Shown one piece after another: positions 12,163-22,661 of a stretch of DNA of 64,000 nt. The stretch is from assembly GCA_003415625.1 (NCBI GenBank), contig PYIU01000009.1, positions 186,001-250,000 on the forward strand. The letters run 5' to 3'. Origin of the DNA: Aquanectria penicillioides. Lineage: Eukaryota > Ascomycota > Sordariomycetes > Hypocreales > Nectriaceae. Numbering within the stretch: position 1 is the stretch's first letter; every line of letters begins with the position of its first letter. The notes under the pieces are model-generated. The model searched no databases. It was not told the origin of the DNA and saw only the letters and a program-made list of their open reading frames with translations. The position numbers were made by a program, and so were the translations under genes.

Positions 12163-14442
12163 ATGCGATCTCCTTTGGTCAACTTTGTTGGCCTTTGCCT
12201 GCAATTTGTTGCGGTGCAGGGTGCTTCGGTTGAGCAACTCGACGCAGCCCTTGCGGCCGTGTCCGTGACCAACATAGACGATGTTAGAGGCAACTTATTC
12301 CTGCCTGACTCAACCTCCGATGGCTACGAAATAACTTGGAGTAGTTCGAACTCGTCTATTATTTCGGCGGCTGGCGTTGTGACTCGGCAGTCTGAAACCG
12401 TCGAGGTGGATTTGACCGCGTCGATTAGCGAGGATGATTTGACGCGGACCCGAGTTCTCACAGCCAGTGTCCGAGCTGCGTTTACACTGGCCGAATTTGA
12501 GGGCTACGCTTTTGCCTATTTCACCGGAAACACCCTTAGTGGCGAGAAGATTTACTTTGCTGCTAGTCAAGGCAATGACGCTTTAGACTGGACAGAGCTG
12601 AATGGTGGACAGCCCGTCCTCGCGTCATCCAAGGGCACTGGTGGTCTGAGAGATCCTTTTATTATCCGATCCCCCGAGGGCGACACCTTTTATCTTTTAG
12701 CTACCGATCTTTCCATCGGCAGCGGCACCTCTTGGAGTTCTTCAGTTCGCACAGGCAGTCGATATCTTGAGGTCTGGGAGTCGCACGATCTCATCACATG
12801 GTCGGACCAGCGCCATGTTCTAGTCTCTCCAGCAACTGCAGGAAATACATGGGCTCCCGAGGCCTACTACGATGCCGAATTGGGCTCATATGTCGTCTTT
12901 TGGGCGTCTTCTCTCTATAATGAAACTGATACTAGCCACTCTGGCAGCACCTACCACCGCATGCTCTACGCCACTACCCGGGACTTTGTCACCTTTAGCG
13001 ATCCTGTTATCTGGCAAGATGCTGGCATGTCGCGAATTGACTCAACGGTCATCAAGTCGGATGGAACTTACTATCGCTTCACCAAAGATGAAGGTGCCAG
13101 TGGTACGGGATGCTCAGATATCATTCAAGAAAGTTCGTCCTCGCTGCGGGCGACTCTTAGTTCGTGGACCACCATCGCTACGTGCATTGGGAAAAATGCT
13201 GGCACAAGCGCCGTCGAGGGACCGACTGCGTTCAAAGCGAACCCAGGAGATGTCAACGGAGAGAAGTTTTACCTTTTTGTTGACGAATACACCGGACGAG
13301 GATACATCCCCCTTGCAACCGAAGATATTGCCAATCCCGATTGGCAGGTCCCTACCTCGTACAGTCTTCCATCAAGTCCTCGACATGGAACCGTGATGCC
13401 GATCACTGCAAGTGAACTGGCTGACCTCACTGCAAACCTCGCCAAAGTCAAACGGCGTGAGCCCTTGACAAAGACCATTGCAAAGCGCAGCAACCCAGTG
13501 CTCCCTGGCTACTATGCGGACCCCAACATTGCCATCTATGGCTGCTATTATTACATTTACGCCACTACCGACGGGTACTCTGGTTGGGGCGGCAAGGATT
13601 TTTACGTCTGGAAATCCCCAGACCTTGTAACGTGGTCTCGTTCTGATGAACCATTTCTGACCTTGGATGGCGACAGTGGAAACGTGCCATGGGCGACTGG
13701 AAATGCTTGGGCCCCGACAATTACCGAACGCGATGGAAAGTACTACTTCTATTTCAGCGGACAAAATCCCACATACAACAGGAAGACAATTGGTGTCGCG
13801 GTGGCTGATTCGCCGGATGGACCCTTCGAGGCAATGTCCGAAGCCATGATTCTGAACAACGAAGCAGTTACCAGTGGTCAAGCCATTGACCCTTGCGCAT
13901 TCTTGGATCCCGTTTCCGGAAAGTATTATCTCTTTTGGGGCAACGGAACCCCGCTATTTGCCCAACTCAACGATGACATGGTCTCCATCAACTGGACATC
14001 TGCTGCGAAAGTTAGTGGCTTATCGAGCTTCCGCGAAGGCAGCTTTGTCAATTACCGTGATGGACTATACCATCTCACATATTCCATTGACGACACCGGA
14101 TCTGAAGATTACCGCGTTGGCTATGCAACCTCAATCAGTGTCCAGGGCCCATGGACCTATCGTGGCGTCATCTTGCAGAAGAATGTGTCCCTGGGCATTC
14201 TTGCGACTGGCCATAACTCTATTGTCAATGTGCCTGGCACGGAAGATTGGTACATTGCCTACCACAGATTCCACATTCCTAATGGAAACGGCACACACCG
14301 CGAGGTTTCAATCGACTCATTGACTTTCAACTCATCCACCGGCTTCATTAACGAGGTTGCCCCAACTTTGGATGGCCCTTCAGCTGAGGTGATTCCAGGA
14401 TGTGAGACATCCACACGGAGACGTCGACGAAATTGGTTTTAG
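12163..14442 (+). CDS. Secreted two-domain GH43 glycoside hydrolase with N-terminal Ig-like module
   Basis: A single exon of 759 aa. Residues 1-20 are a signal peptide (VNFVGLCLQFVAVQG then ASV). Residues about 22-110 look like an atrophied bacterial Ig-type module (IDDVRGNLFLP, EITWSSSNSSIIS, VTASI-like end). A first five-bladed GH43-like unit follows (about 115-430; LRDPFI with D164, WAPEAYYD, MSRIDSTVIK, VEGPTAFK). The second, classical GH43 unit (about 445-745) carries GYYADPNI (D453, base), IDPCAF (D576, pKa modulator) and FREGSF (E625, acid), plus WAPTI and TGHNSIV. The family inverts the anomeric configuration on arabinan, arabinoxylan or xylan side chains; the substrate is not determinable here. 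The C-terminus ends in an unusual basic run, TRRRRRNWF. Its TATA box and leader are compact. Likely role: extracellular plant-polysaccharide debranching. Confidence 0.9.
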   Translation: MRSPLVNFVGLCLQFVAVQGASVEQLDAALAAVSVTNIDDVRGNLFLPDSTSDGYEITWSSSNSSIISAAGVVTRQSETVEVDLTASISEDDLTRTRVLTASVRAAFTLAEFEGYAFAYFTGNTLSGEKIYFAASQGNDALDWTELNGGQPVLASSKGTGGLRDPFIIRSPEGDTFYLLATDLSIGSGTSWSSSVRTGSRYLEVWESHDLITWSDQRHVLVSPATAGNTWAPEAYYDAELGSYVVFWASSLYNETDTSHSGSTYHRMLYATTRDFVTFSDPVIWQDAGMSRIDSTVIKSDGTYYRFTKDEGASGTGCSDIIQESSSSLRATLSSWTTIATCIGKNAGTSAVEGPTAFKANPGDVNGEKFYLFVDEYTGRGYIPLATEDIANPDWQVPTSYSLPSSPRHGTVMPITASELADLTANLAKVKRREPLTKTIAKRSNPVLPGYYADPNIAIYGCYYYIYATTDGYSGWGGKDFYVWKSPDLVTWSRSDEPFLTLDGDSGNVPWATGNAWAPTITERDGKYYFYFSGQNPTYNRKTIGVAVADSPDGPFEAMSEAMILNNEAVTSGQAIDPCAFLDPVSGKYYLFWGNGTPLFAQLNDDMVSINWTSAAKVSGLSSFREGSFVNYRDGLYHLTYSIDDTGSEDYRVGYATSISVQGPWTYRGVILQKNVSLGILATGHNSIVNVPGTEDWYIAYHRFHIPNGNGTHREVSIDSLTFNSSTGFINEVAPTLDGPSAEVIPGCETSTRRRRRNWF

Positions 14443-15728
14443 CGTCTTAGAGGAGGAACAGTGAAATTCAATCATTAGTATGACTCGTTTCGATCATAAA
14501 AAGGTCACCTAGAAGATTAAATGAAAGCCGATTGGTTTTTGAACATCAATTGGTAGTTCACTCGTTATCCGAAATCGGTAGCTATACATTCACGATGGGG
14601 TGAAACACAAACATTCAAGCTAACGACAGAGCGAGAAATGATCTATCTTACCACAAACCAAAGCTCGTGGATTTACTCGATATACTCAACTGTATATCAA
14701 AAGTATGCCCACTAACACTCCTAACTGCACGCTGAACGAATAATACAATCATTTCAGTTCGTTGATGTGGATCCCTTGTTGGTTTCGTTCATCGACTGTT
14801 CCTTGTTCGAAGGGAAGCACCAAATCTTGAATTTCCCTTGAACGCGATGTAGTTTATGGTGGTCAATAGCAGCTAGAATATGATGAAACGACAGAGCTAT
14901 GAGTCCCGCCAAAGTCCCAATACTGAAGATCGCGGAGATGGCTCTGTGAGGCGACAGCACTGCTAGAACAGAGCAGCTTATGGCCCTGAGGCGTTCCGTA
15001 AGTAAATGGACATGTGCCTCTTGTGGAATTACCTACCATACAACTGCAGGAGAAACCTTGCATTCGACAAGCTTTGACTCTGTTTTGGCCAGACATATGG
15101 TACGGTCCATCGCCTTTAGGTTAAAGACGGCGCTATCATGGGAAATCTTGACACACCATCCGTACTTGTCGGCTTGCGATTTGCCCTAGGTAGAAAGTTC
15201 TATTATGAGGATGGAAAATTAGGACTTATATGTTGCAAGGCTAACTAGTCATTTTGGGGGGAAGATATCTCGAGATGATGATGCTAGTGCGTAACTCTCA
15301 AGGCTGGTTGCTCATTCAACACAACGTCGATACTCAAAGTGCATTTCGGAACGAAAGGTCTTAGTACCGCCCGACCTCCTTACCCTCCTCTCTATCCCTA
15401 GGAATCTCAAAAAGGAAATTCACCGCCACTTTCGTACAGGAGGTCAAGGCATGGCCTGATGCAATTGCGAAAGTAAGCGCCTAGAACTTGCTCCTACGCC
15501 CCAAAGGCAATAATTATTGTAATACATCTTTCGTGACTGACTCTCTTTCAGGGCAGTCCCACATCCCAAGGTAGGACAAATCCTCTCACAAGTTACTGCT
15601 ACAGCTAATTTACAAGAAATTTTAGCCATTTTTGGTTGAGACAAGCATGAGTTCGCCTCCGATAGTGTGCTCCCGTGACGAAGAGTCGGCACACCTAGTC
15701 TCACATCGTTTTCTCGAATCTGGCTTCT
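14443..15728. other. Convergent 3' intergenic region, no gene seen
   Basis: 1.3 kb between the convergent GH43 and MFS genes. Frames are short with no family signal. It contains the terminators of both genes by position; I see no RNA gene or repeat of note. Confidence 0.45.
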
Positions 15729-17365
15729 TTATGATGCCCTATGCTCTGTCCCTTGCCCTTGAGCTTCTGTTTCCGCGCCTCTCCATTTTTTACCTCTCAA
15801 CATCACCAACCATAACAGGGGACTAAATATTAACCAAATACCTGCGACAAAAACAGAAGCCCAGCCAATTCCCATCCGGTCTATCATGGGCGTTGCAACG
15901 GCAGCGGCGCCGGCACCAGTGAGACACCTCGCCAGGTTATTCGCCGCAACTGCTGTCGCTGCCGAATTGGTGTGCAAATCCACAACGAGCGTGTTGAGAT
16001 TATTCAAGGCCCCCGAGAAGCACACTGCGCCGAAAAACAGTGCGACTTCTATCCCCGCAAGTGAAGATTCGATATCCATCAACCACCCGTAAATGACAAC
16101 CATGACACATGACAGATAGACCATTGGCAATGATATTTCCAACCTAGCCCTCTCAAGATCCAGATCATTGATGTTTTGCTGGCGGTTCTTGATTATTTCA
16201 ATGCCTTGTTTCTTGGCATGACGCCTAAAGTTCCAGTCTGTGAGGAAACCGCCCGTAAATCGATAGCTCATACTACCAATTCCCAGAGGTAAATAACAGA
16301 CGCCAATTATAACGGAGGAGTACCCAAACCGGGATGCTAGCTGGGTTGAGAGAGTTGTCAAAATCAGGTAGTACCCTCCGTACATGAGAGATCCGAAACC
16401 AAGAGCAACGCTCGTTTCTTTCTCCATCAGGATTTTTAGAGCCGCAAAAGGGTTAGGGCGCTTCTTGGGCTTCCACTTATCAGTTTTTATATCCCCTTGT
16501 TGTTTGCGTTGTTTGAAGTATCCGAGTACTGATTCGTTCCACCAAGGGGGCGAATGCTCCCATTACCGACAACATTCCTGCACGTTTCTGGCAGGAATAT
16601 GAACACCAACATGAAAAGAGATCCCGATAGGATCGACAAGAACCAGAAGATCGATCTCCATCCAAGATATTGATCGAGCAGGCCCCCAATGACTGGGCCT
16701 AGAGCAGGGCCAAGTGTCACTCCCATCGCAGCGTAACCCATGTATTTCCCGCGCTCAGCCCTCGTGACCATATCTGCAGCTGTTGCGCTTCCTAATGCAA
16801 TAGTGGCGCTACTTCCGCAGCTTTGCAGACATCGTAGTACCAGCAATGCTGCAAAAGTGTTCTGCAGTGCCAGGCCGATATTAGCGGCCAGGTAAATCAC
16901 GCAGCAGATCATATATGCAGGACGTCTGCCATATGTATCCGAGTAGTTACCGATGAATGAAGGCGCGATACCTTGAAAGATCTTCAAAGAGGTTAGATTA
17001 TGCCAATATATGGAGCTCATTGAACTTACCAAATAAGTTGTCATGGTCAAATTAATAAGTGAGATTGACACGTCCAAGTCGTCTGCGATCGATGTCAAAG
17101 CTGGAAGGTATATTGCGCCGGACAGTGGAGATATTATGGCAAGAAAAGAAACAAGCATGATAATGCCAGCCTTTTCGTAGTGGTTGAAAATGGTGTATGG
17201 CTCTTCATAGGGCTCTCTGGGCTGGGCCTTTTCGTCCAATCCGCAATCTGCAAACTTTTTCGCGTCTTTTTCTTCCTGTGAAAGGGCTGAAGAAATCAAA
17301 CCCCCAAGCTCTGTACCATCATCCTCACTTTTAGCATGGGGATTCTGTCTAGCAGTTTCATTCAT
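15729..17365 (-). CDS. DHA1-family MFS exporter, one-base frame break in a C5 run
   Basis: The N-terminal half starts at ATG 17365: an acidic leader, then helix 1 (IIMLVSFLAIISPLSGAIYL), motif A as GNYSDTYGRRPAY, a charged/Arg helix 4 and the antiporter motif C TLGPALGPVIGG. A 48-nt intron (16982-17029, GTAAGT..TTTGAAG) interrupts it after TTYL. After PETCRNVVGNGSIRP the frame is lost at five C (minus strand; G at 16546-16550 on plus). One base more would lead directly into PWWNESVLGYFKQRKQ and the second six helices, ending at 15729. Motifs identify a 12-helix drug:H+ antiporter of the plasma membrane. It is either a fresh pseudogene or an assembly indel. It faces the dienelactone hydrolase gene across a 0.6 kb shared promoter, which suggests export of the same pathway's product or substrate. 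Confidence 0.8.
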
Positions 17366-17958
17366 GTTTTTTCTCAGCTTTTGTCGATTGTCGACGGCTT
17401 GGAGTAGGTAGATGCTGAACTAAAAGCACACCCACAAAAAGAATGAAGAAAGGTATTGGATACGAGCGAGCTGTATACCGCTAGTAATTTTATCGATGGA
17501 AATCCATCAAATATACTTACAATTCCTTCACAATTTTGTCTTGAAAGATGAAATCCCCTTGGAGATTGGCCGATTCGGTGCCGATTTGTGGACCAAATTA
17601 TCAAGCCACTATGCAACCGGGGATCTACAATTTCGCCCGCTCCGACGCAGCCACAGACCCTATTGGATCAGAAAAACGCCGTGTCATGGCACTGGCAGCC
17701 GTTGCAATTTGACAAAGATACCTTGCGAAGGATCTTGCAGACTAAACTCCGAGCAAATCTGACTTAAATCCGGACTTATCGGGTAGACGGCTTGATGAGG
17801 GGCATTTCGAATGACGTCCTTTCCATACATGATGGTAATCAACATCCCTCAAGACCGCCCTCACCCCAGCTGCCATCTAAGTGCAAGAGATAAAGGCTAT
17901 CGAGAACCAAAGAGGGATCGTCGAACCATACCTAAGAGCCCCATTTTCCCCCGTCACA
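17366..17958. promoter_or_regulatory. Divergent promoter, MFS exporter / dienelactone hydrolase
   Basis: 593 bp between divergent starts. It contains TCGATTGTCGA at 17384-17394 (see separate entry) and two direct GCCGATT blocks at about 17569 and 17580, close to the AATCGGC cores seen in the promoter of the regulator gene. No coding frame is convincing. Confidence 0.45.
17384..17394. promoter_or_regulatory. TCG-N5-CGA site (AflR-type half-site arrangement)
   Basis: TCGATTGTCGA reads TCG, five bases, CGA. AflR-type Zn2Cys6 regulators bind TCG(N5)CGA, and a Zn2Cys6 protein with an AflR-like C-terminal domain is encoded 3.2 kb away. The site is only about 20 bp from the MFS ATG, closer than usual, so binding is a hypothesis. 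Confidence 0.35.
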
Positions 17959-18908
17959 ATGGCTAGCAAAGCATGTTGTGAGCTCGCGCCTGTCACTGCG
18001 GAGTACGAGAGCAAGGGCCGATGGGAAGTGATTGCCGGCATCAACACGTGTGCGTCTTCGGCAACGCACGATGTCGAAACGAAACCGAAACCCATGCTAA
18101 CTAGTACACAGACATCATTGGCTCTGAGGATGCATCTACAGGCATTATCGACATTTATGACATTTTCGGCGTCGCCTCCCAGACAATTCAGGGCGCCGAT
18201 CGTCTAGCTACACTGACATCGGCCTTGGTCTTCGTGCCGGATCTCTTCGATGGCAAGCCAATCGACCGGAATGTTATCCCGCCCGACAGTGACGAAAAGA
18301 AGGCACAAATTAAAGCGTTTATGGAAGGCCCAGCTAACATTCCTGGAAATCTCGAAAAGGTCCTCAATTTGCGTAAAGAAGTTGGCCTCCAATGGCCCAA
18401 GGTTGATCAAAATATGGGAATTTTTGGCTTGTGTTGGGGCGTATGTGTCAAGAGAACTAAAAGTTATGGCGGAATTCACTCTGACCTATACTAGGGGAAA
18501 ATTGCCATTGTAGCCTGCGGAGAAAATAACGAGGGCAATGGTCGAAAGTTCAACGTGAGTGGAACTGCTCACCCTGGGTAAGAATCTCTCCGAACCCCCA
18601 TCAACCAAGTATCAAAGACACGCCCAGGATCGGGGTGCTGACATGGCAATAGTCGACTTGAGGCTAAAGATGCCGAGAACACCAACGTGCCTCACCTTCT
18701 TCTTGCTTCTCCTGGCGAGCCCGCACAGATAGTGGCACAATACAAGGAGATTCTTTCCCGACCTGGAAAGGTTGGTGAGGTTGAGACGTATTCAACAATG
18801 TTCCATGGCTGGATGGGCGCGAGAGCCAACCTCAAAGATGAGGCAAACCTCAAAGAGTACGACCGGGGCTATCGACAAACAGCCGATTTCTTCTCTAAAC
18901 ATCTCTAA
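17959..18908 (+). CDS. Dienelactone hydrolase family protein (DLH-A)
   Basis: Four exons (17959-18049, 18112-18440, 18495-18577, 18653-18908) give 252 aa. It begins with the fungal DLH leader MASKACCELAPV, then INTYIIGSEDAS, IYDIFGVASQTIQGADRLA, the nucleophile elbow GLCWGGK (Cys138, interrupted by intron 2 right after the W-G), SGTAHPGRL, and FHGWMGARANL (His219). The alpha/beta-hydrolase triad of this family is Cys-Asp-His; at the expected Asp place the sequence reads LLASPGEPA, with Gly where the sister protein has Asp, so activity may be altered or rest on Glu190. DLHs open unsaturated lactones; fungal relatives occur in aromatic breakdown and in metabolite clusters. It shares a promoter with the MFS exporter and is convergent with the second DLH, 184 bp away. 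Confidence 0.87.
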
Positions 18909-19092
18909 GCGCTACTAGCTTGAAAGAGAGTGAGATTTTACGTCTGAGCAATGACCTGCTATAGTTGCTTGAAAATATCGCCGAAATTCACTGGAGCGTA
19001 AAAAGTCGGAATAACAAATCCGGACTATCATATTGTAGATGCCACAGGCAATTCATTCCTAGCTTTCACCTATGAACATTGCAATTTGCCAC

Positions 19093-19956
19093 TTATACAA
19101 GCCAGTTGTCAAAAAACGAAACAGCCTGATAGAAGGCTTGCTCCTTTGCAAATCTCTCCTGCTTCTTGCTCAGATCGCAACGAACAGCAAAGCCATGAAC
19201 CACCCCCGAGAACAAATTGATCTGATACAGGCTGCCGTTCTTCTTCAGAATTTCTTCGCTTTTGTACCGTTTCTCAGTCGGAAAAATAGAATCCGTTTCT
19301 GCAGCCGCAATCGACAAAGGCCCCGCAATGGCAGCGAGTTCCTCCTCTTCAACAAAGGACGGGTGTGCGATGAAGCCGACATCAATCCCAGTTTTATAGT
19401 GTCGCACAAGGTACTTTGCGCCAAAGCAATAGCCAACTGCTCCAACACGCTCATACCCAAGCTCGTTTTTCATATATGCAAGTGCTTGCTCCACGATGGG
19501 ATCGACCTCCTTGGTTGTGTGACCGCCTGCTCCATTGCGTCCATTTTTGACCCAGTCATGTAGATCAACTTCCGCGAAACTGTTTACTTCAATTGCATCA
19601 CCGTTAAACAGATCAATAATGATGGTGGTGTACCCCTTCGCGGCGAACTCATCGGCAAGAAGCATGCTGTTTTCCCAGATACCGAGGACGTCAGGAATGT
19701 ACAACAACCCGGTACCGCTTTTCGCAACATTTGGACTTGCTGTGGCAATATAGGCATCATAAGATCCAATCTTAATCATCTCCCCGTATGTTGAGCCCCT
19801 ATGAGACATATCAGCGCGTGTCACAACTAAATGGCAGCATCTGATTCTTCAATTCCAAACTGTTCCACAACTATGGCGGCAATATAACGCACGGCGAAGC
19901 ACTCACTCATGCCGAAAGCCAACAGTGCAACATTTGGCAGGTGGGTGAGATGCCAT
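19093..19956 (-). CDS. Dienelactone hydrolase family protein (DLH-B)
   Basis: Two exons, 19956-19907 and 19798-19093, give 251 aa. Exon 1 is only 50 nt and encodes MASHPPAKCCTVGFRHE, the usual DLH leader; donor GTGAGT, acceptor CTCATAG; the 108-nt intron restores phase into GSTYGEMIKIG. The complete triad is visible: Cys141 in GYCFGAK, Asp186 in AAETDSIFP, His218 in SGVVHGFAVR. Length and leader match DLH-A, but identity beyond the fold motifs is modest, so the pair is an ancient duplication or two recruitments rather than a recent copy. Unlike DLH-A, its triad is intact. Probable role: hydrolysis of a lactone or enol-lactone in the same pathway; cytosolic. Confidence 0.88.
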
Positions 19957-20598
19957 GATTTAATTTGAGGATATTTGAGTTGGATGGATGGCACTGAATG
20001 CTCGGTAATCTAGGATTCGTTGAGAAGGTTGAAGGCTGGAGTTGTTGGTGGAGACGATGGTAGGAGGGGTCGTCTAAATACCAAAGGATTAGCCCACAAT
20101 ACATGCGGTAAATATGCATACCGTCATATAACCGTGCAATAAAGCTATTGATATGTAAGTAGACTATTTTCATTGCCCCAAAAAGCTAAATCCGAAGTAA
20201 TAGCCGTGTTTCGCTGGGCCGTTGAGTGCCATCTACCCGCTGATGACATATTTGAGCCACAGATAGTAAGCAGCTATCCGGAAGGTACCAAATTGGGCAA
20301 TTTTGGCCATCCAGAGGTGAGAACTCCCAGTAGCAGAATAGTTTATGTGAATATCAAAGCCTGTCAGCAAGGAGAAATCATTCATTGTCGAACGACGTCA
20401 TTGTACCACTAATGATGCAAGATTTGATTGCCAAATTGGGTGAAACAATATTTAGATTAGCAGCGCAACATGATTCGTCAAGGTACACAGGTCGCTAGTA
20501 TCTCTATTGCAAACAAAACCGATATTGTGTGGTCCGTTAACCCAACTGATGAATACAATATTCTATCACCAAGCATCCCACCGAACCGCAAACTTGAA
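19957..20598. promoter_or_regulatory. Intergenic region upstream of DLH-B, downstream of the regulator
   Basis: 642 bp between two minus-strand genes. It should hold the DLH-B promoter and the regulator's terminator. I find no CGG-palindrome and no coding frame. Confidence 0.4.
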
Positions 20599-22123
20599 TC
20601 ATTCAACCAGGTTTTGTAGTAACCTCTGGAAAGTGCTATCAATTGACGTGGCTGCATCTTGAAGGCGATTTATCAAATACAATATTTTTCCGAATCTGGC
20701 CTGACTTCGTTGGGCCTGGTGCATCTCGCCAATGCGCAGTAGGAGACGGTTAGAATTTCTGACTTGGATTTTCGCCAAGACTCGGATCATATGTAATTGT
20801 TCCTCGTATGAGTACTGCGCCTTAAATTCGGCAGAAAACATGTCTGGGTTACATGGCACTTTGACACTAGGCTGGCTCGAATCGCAATCGAAGAGTAGGG
20901 GGGTATGTATTTTGTTCGGCATCGGTATGTCTCCCAAAGTGTTTGCCGGTGTTGTCGGAATCAGGATTTCTGGACTTTCGATTCCTCCGTGCTCATCCAA
21001 CTCTCCAACGTCAGGAAGCAGACGCTTGACACGTTTTGAAAGGCATTGAAACATCTCGACAATTCTTTCGCAGATGATGAGAATCACGGTTGAAGCTGCC
21101 AGCAAGTTCATGCACTTGCCACAGTTAAGCGGCTTACAGCAGTGGAAAATCATCCATTTTTGAAGTTTCATCACTTCATCAAAGCCCAAACTCCTCAGTT
21201 TGAACTCATCATCGTCCAGTCTTTGCACAATATCCAGCATGTCTTCAATGCATGAACATGTCCCTGAGTTGGCTGAGTCGGCAGAGACTGGCTGCAAAAA
21301 ACTCAAAGTCTTTTTAGCCTCACAGGTGAGACCAGGAGTGAGCCCACTCAGACTCAGATCAGGCAATGGCTGAGGCAGCTCCGAAGCGATGGAGGGGAGA
21401 GGATGCTCCCTCGGGGTAAAGGGTAAATGTGACTCATGACCGCCCAACGAATCCTCTGTTTGATAGTAAGTACATATTTTGAGCCGAATTTTGCGGCTTC
21501 GAATCTCATTGATTCACTCACCTCCCGTGACACTAAAAGAGGCAATACTGCTTCCATCCGAGTCTGGTGCAAGCACATCGGTCGGGGTTTGCTGATTTGA
21601 TTTGCTTGTGGATGATTCGACTTGTACATCATATTGGATGACAGTAACAGGCTGAACTGGCTGGTGCCATTGGACATTGTTCGCGAATTGCCCTCCCTGG
21701 ACGTCGGAAGTGGAAGGTTGCGAAGTGTAGGTGGAGCCATTCCCATTACAGCTTTGACCGGCCTTTCCATCATCATTTGACTGAGCTGGTGTATCAATAT
21801 TAGTCGCTGGCCCTGGCTGGGAGGGATGAGACGCGACTCGAGTAGAGCGACCTCGACGAGCGCTGGGTCCAGAAGGAAAGACACAGCTGATTTGTTGAGC
21901 TGCGCATCTGTCACACGGCCCTTTGTTTCCGGTACAACGAAGCTACAGCATCAAACATGAGTAAATGAAATTAAGGTCGGCGCAGCCGTCTGATGAAATG
22001 ACAACGATCATGCTGTAGACACACCTTCTTGGCTTTACATCCCATGCAAGCGTCCCTGCGACTGGATCCAAACCGGTTTCGGGCGCTGTCGTGATTTGCG
22101 CTGCTCCATGCAATCTGCTCCAT
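20599..22123 (-). CDS. Zn2Cys6 regulator with AflR-type C-terminal domain
   Basis: Exons 22123-22025, 21942-21522 and 21455-20599 join in phase to 458 aa. The binuclear zinc cluster spans intron 1: ACMGCKAKK | LRCTGNKGPCDRC, with six cysteines in the C-x2-C-x6-C-x6-C-x2-C-x6-C spacing, the last in QQISCVFP. A basic linker (ARRGRSTR) and Q/S/T-rich middle follow. The C-terminal half has the AflR-domain features (PF08493): CSCIEDMLDIVQRLDDDEF, a cysteine-rich CCKPLNCGKCMNLL and the LLRIGEM helix. Such proteins are pathway-specific regulators of metabolite clusters, nuclear, binding paired CGG/TCG half-sites. Start: ATG 22123 is close to the cluster; an in-frame ATG at 22246 would add 41 residues. 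It is divergent from the reductase gene, and the repeated TCGGCGATT motif lies between them. Confidence 0.88.
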
Positions 22124-22278
22124 GCCCGAGCCATTGGCACCTTTCTTCGAGGCCTTGAGCGTGACAAACATGATTTTGCTCGAAATGGAAGCGCCGAGAA
22201 ATGGTTTGACGGGATCAAGTTCGTTGAGGACTTGGACGATTCTCAAAGGCAGGGCGATGGCATTGACCTGGATCTAAA

Positions 22279-22338
22279 TCGGCGATTTCCTCAAACGGCC
22301 AAGCGGCTCGGCGATTCCTGCATTTGGAATCCGCCGAG
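22279..22338. promoter_or_regulatory. Three TCGGCG-ATT-CC boxes, two as an inverted pair
   Basis: TCGGCGATTTCC at 22279-22290, CTCGGCGATTCC at 22307-22318 and the inverse GGAATCCGCCGAG at 22326-22338. The last two form a near-perfect inverted repeat with a 7-nt loop (one extra base in the right arm). CGG half-sites in inverted order are the usual target of Zn2Cys6 proteins. The array lies in the divergent promoter of the regulator and reductase genes, so autoregulation or shared control is plausible. Confidence 0.5.
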
Positions 22339-22661
22339 ATCCTTGCAGGAAAAATTACTCAGCGAAGGACAGGGTTGAATCCATCCTACCCTACACTTAT
22401 ACTTCCATCTGGGGCAACTTGCAAATTTCCTATTCGGGCGCAACATTATTAATGTTGAAGATGCGGTGATTTTCTGTGATTGATACGGCTTCAAACGGTA
22501 TAATTGGGAAAGGGGGAAAGTAGGGGTACAAATGAGTCGTACCGCCGGACAACTTGGCTGGAAACTCGCAGTCAGAAAACATCATTGCACGACGACAAAT
22601 ATTCATCACGTGTTCTTTCAAGCCTCTCAAGTGTGTAGCATTTTTCATCACATTATTCCAA

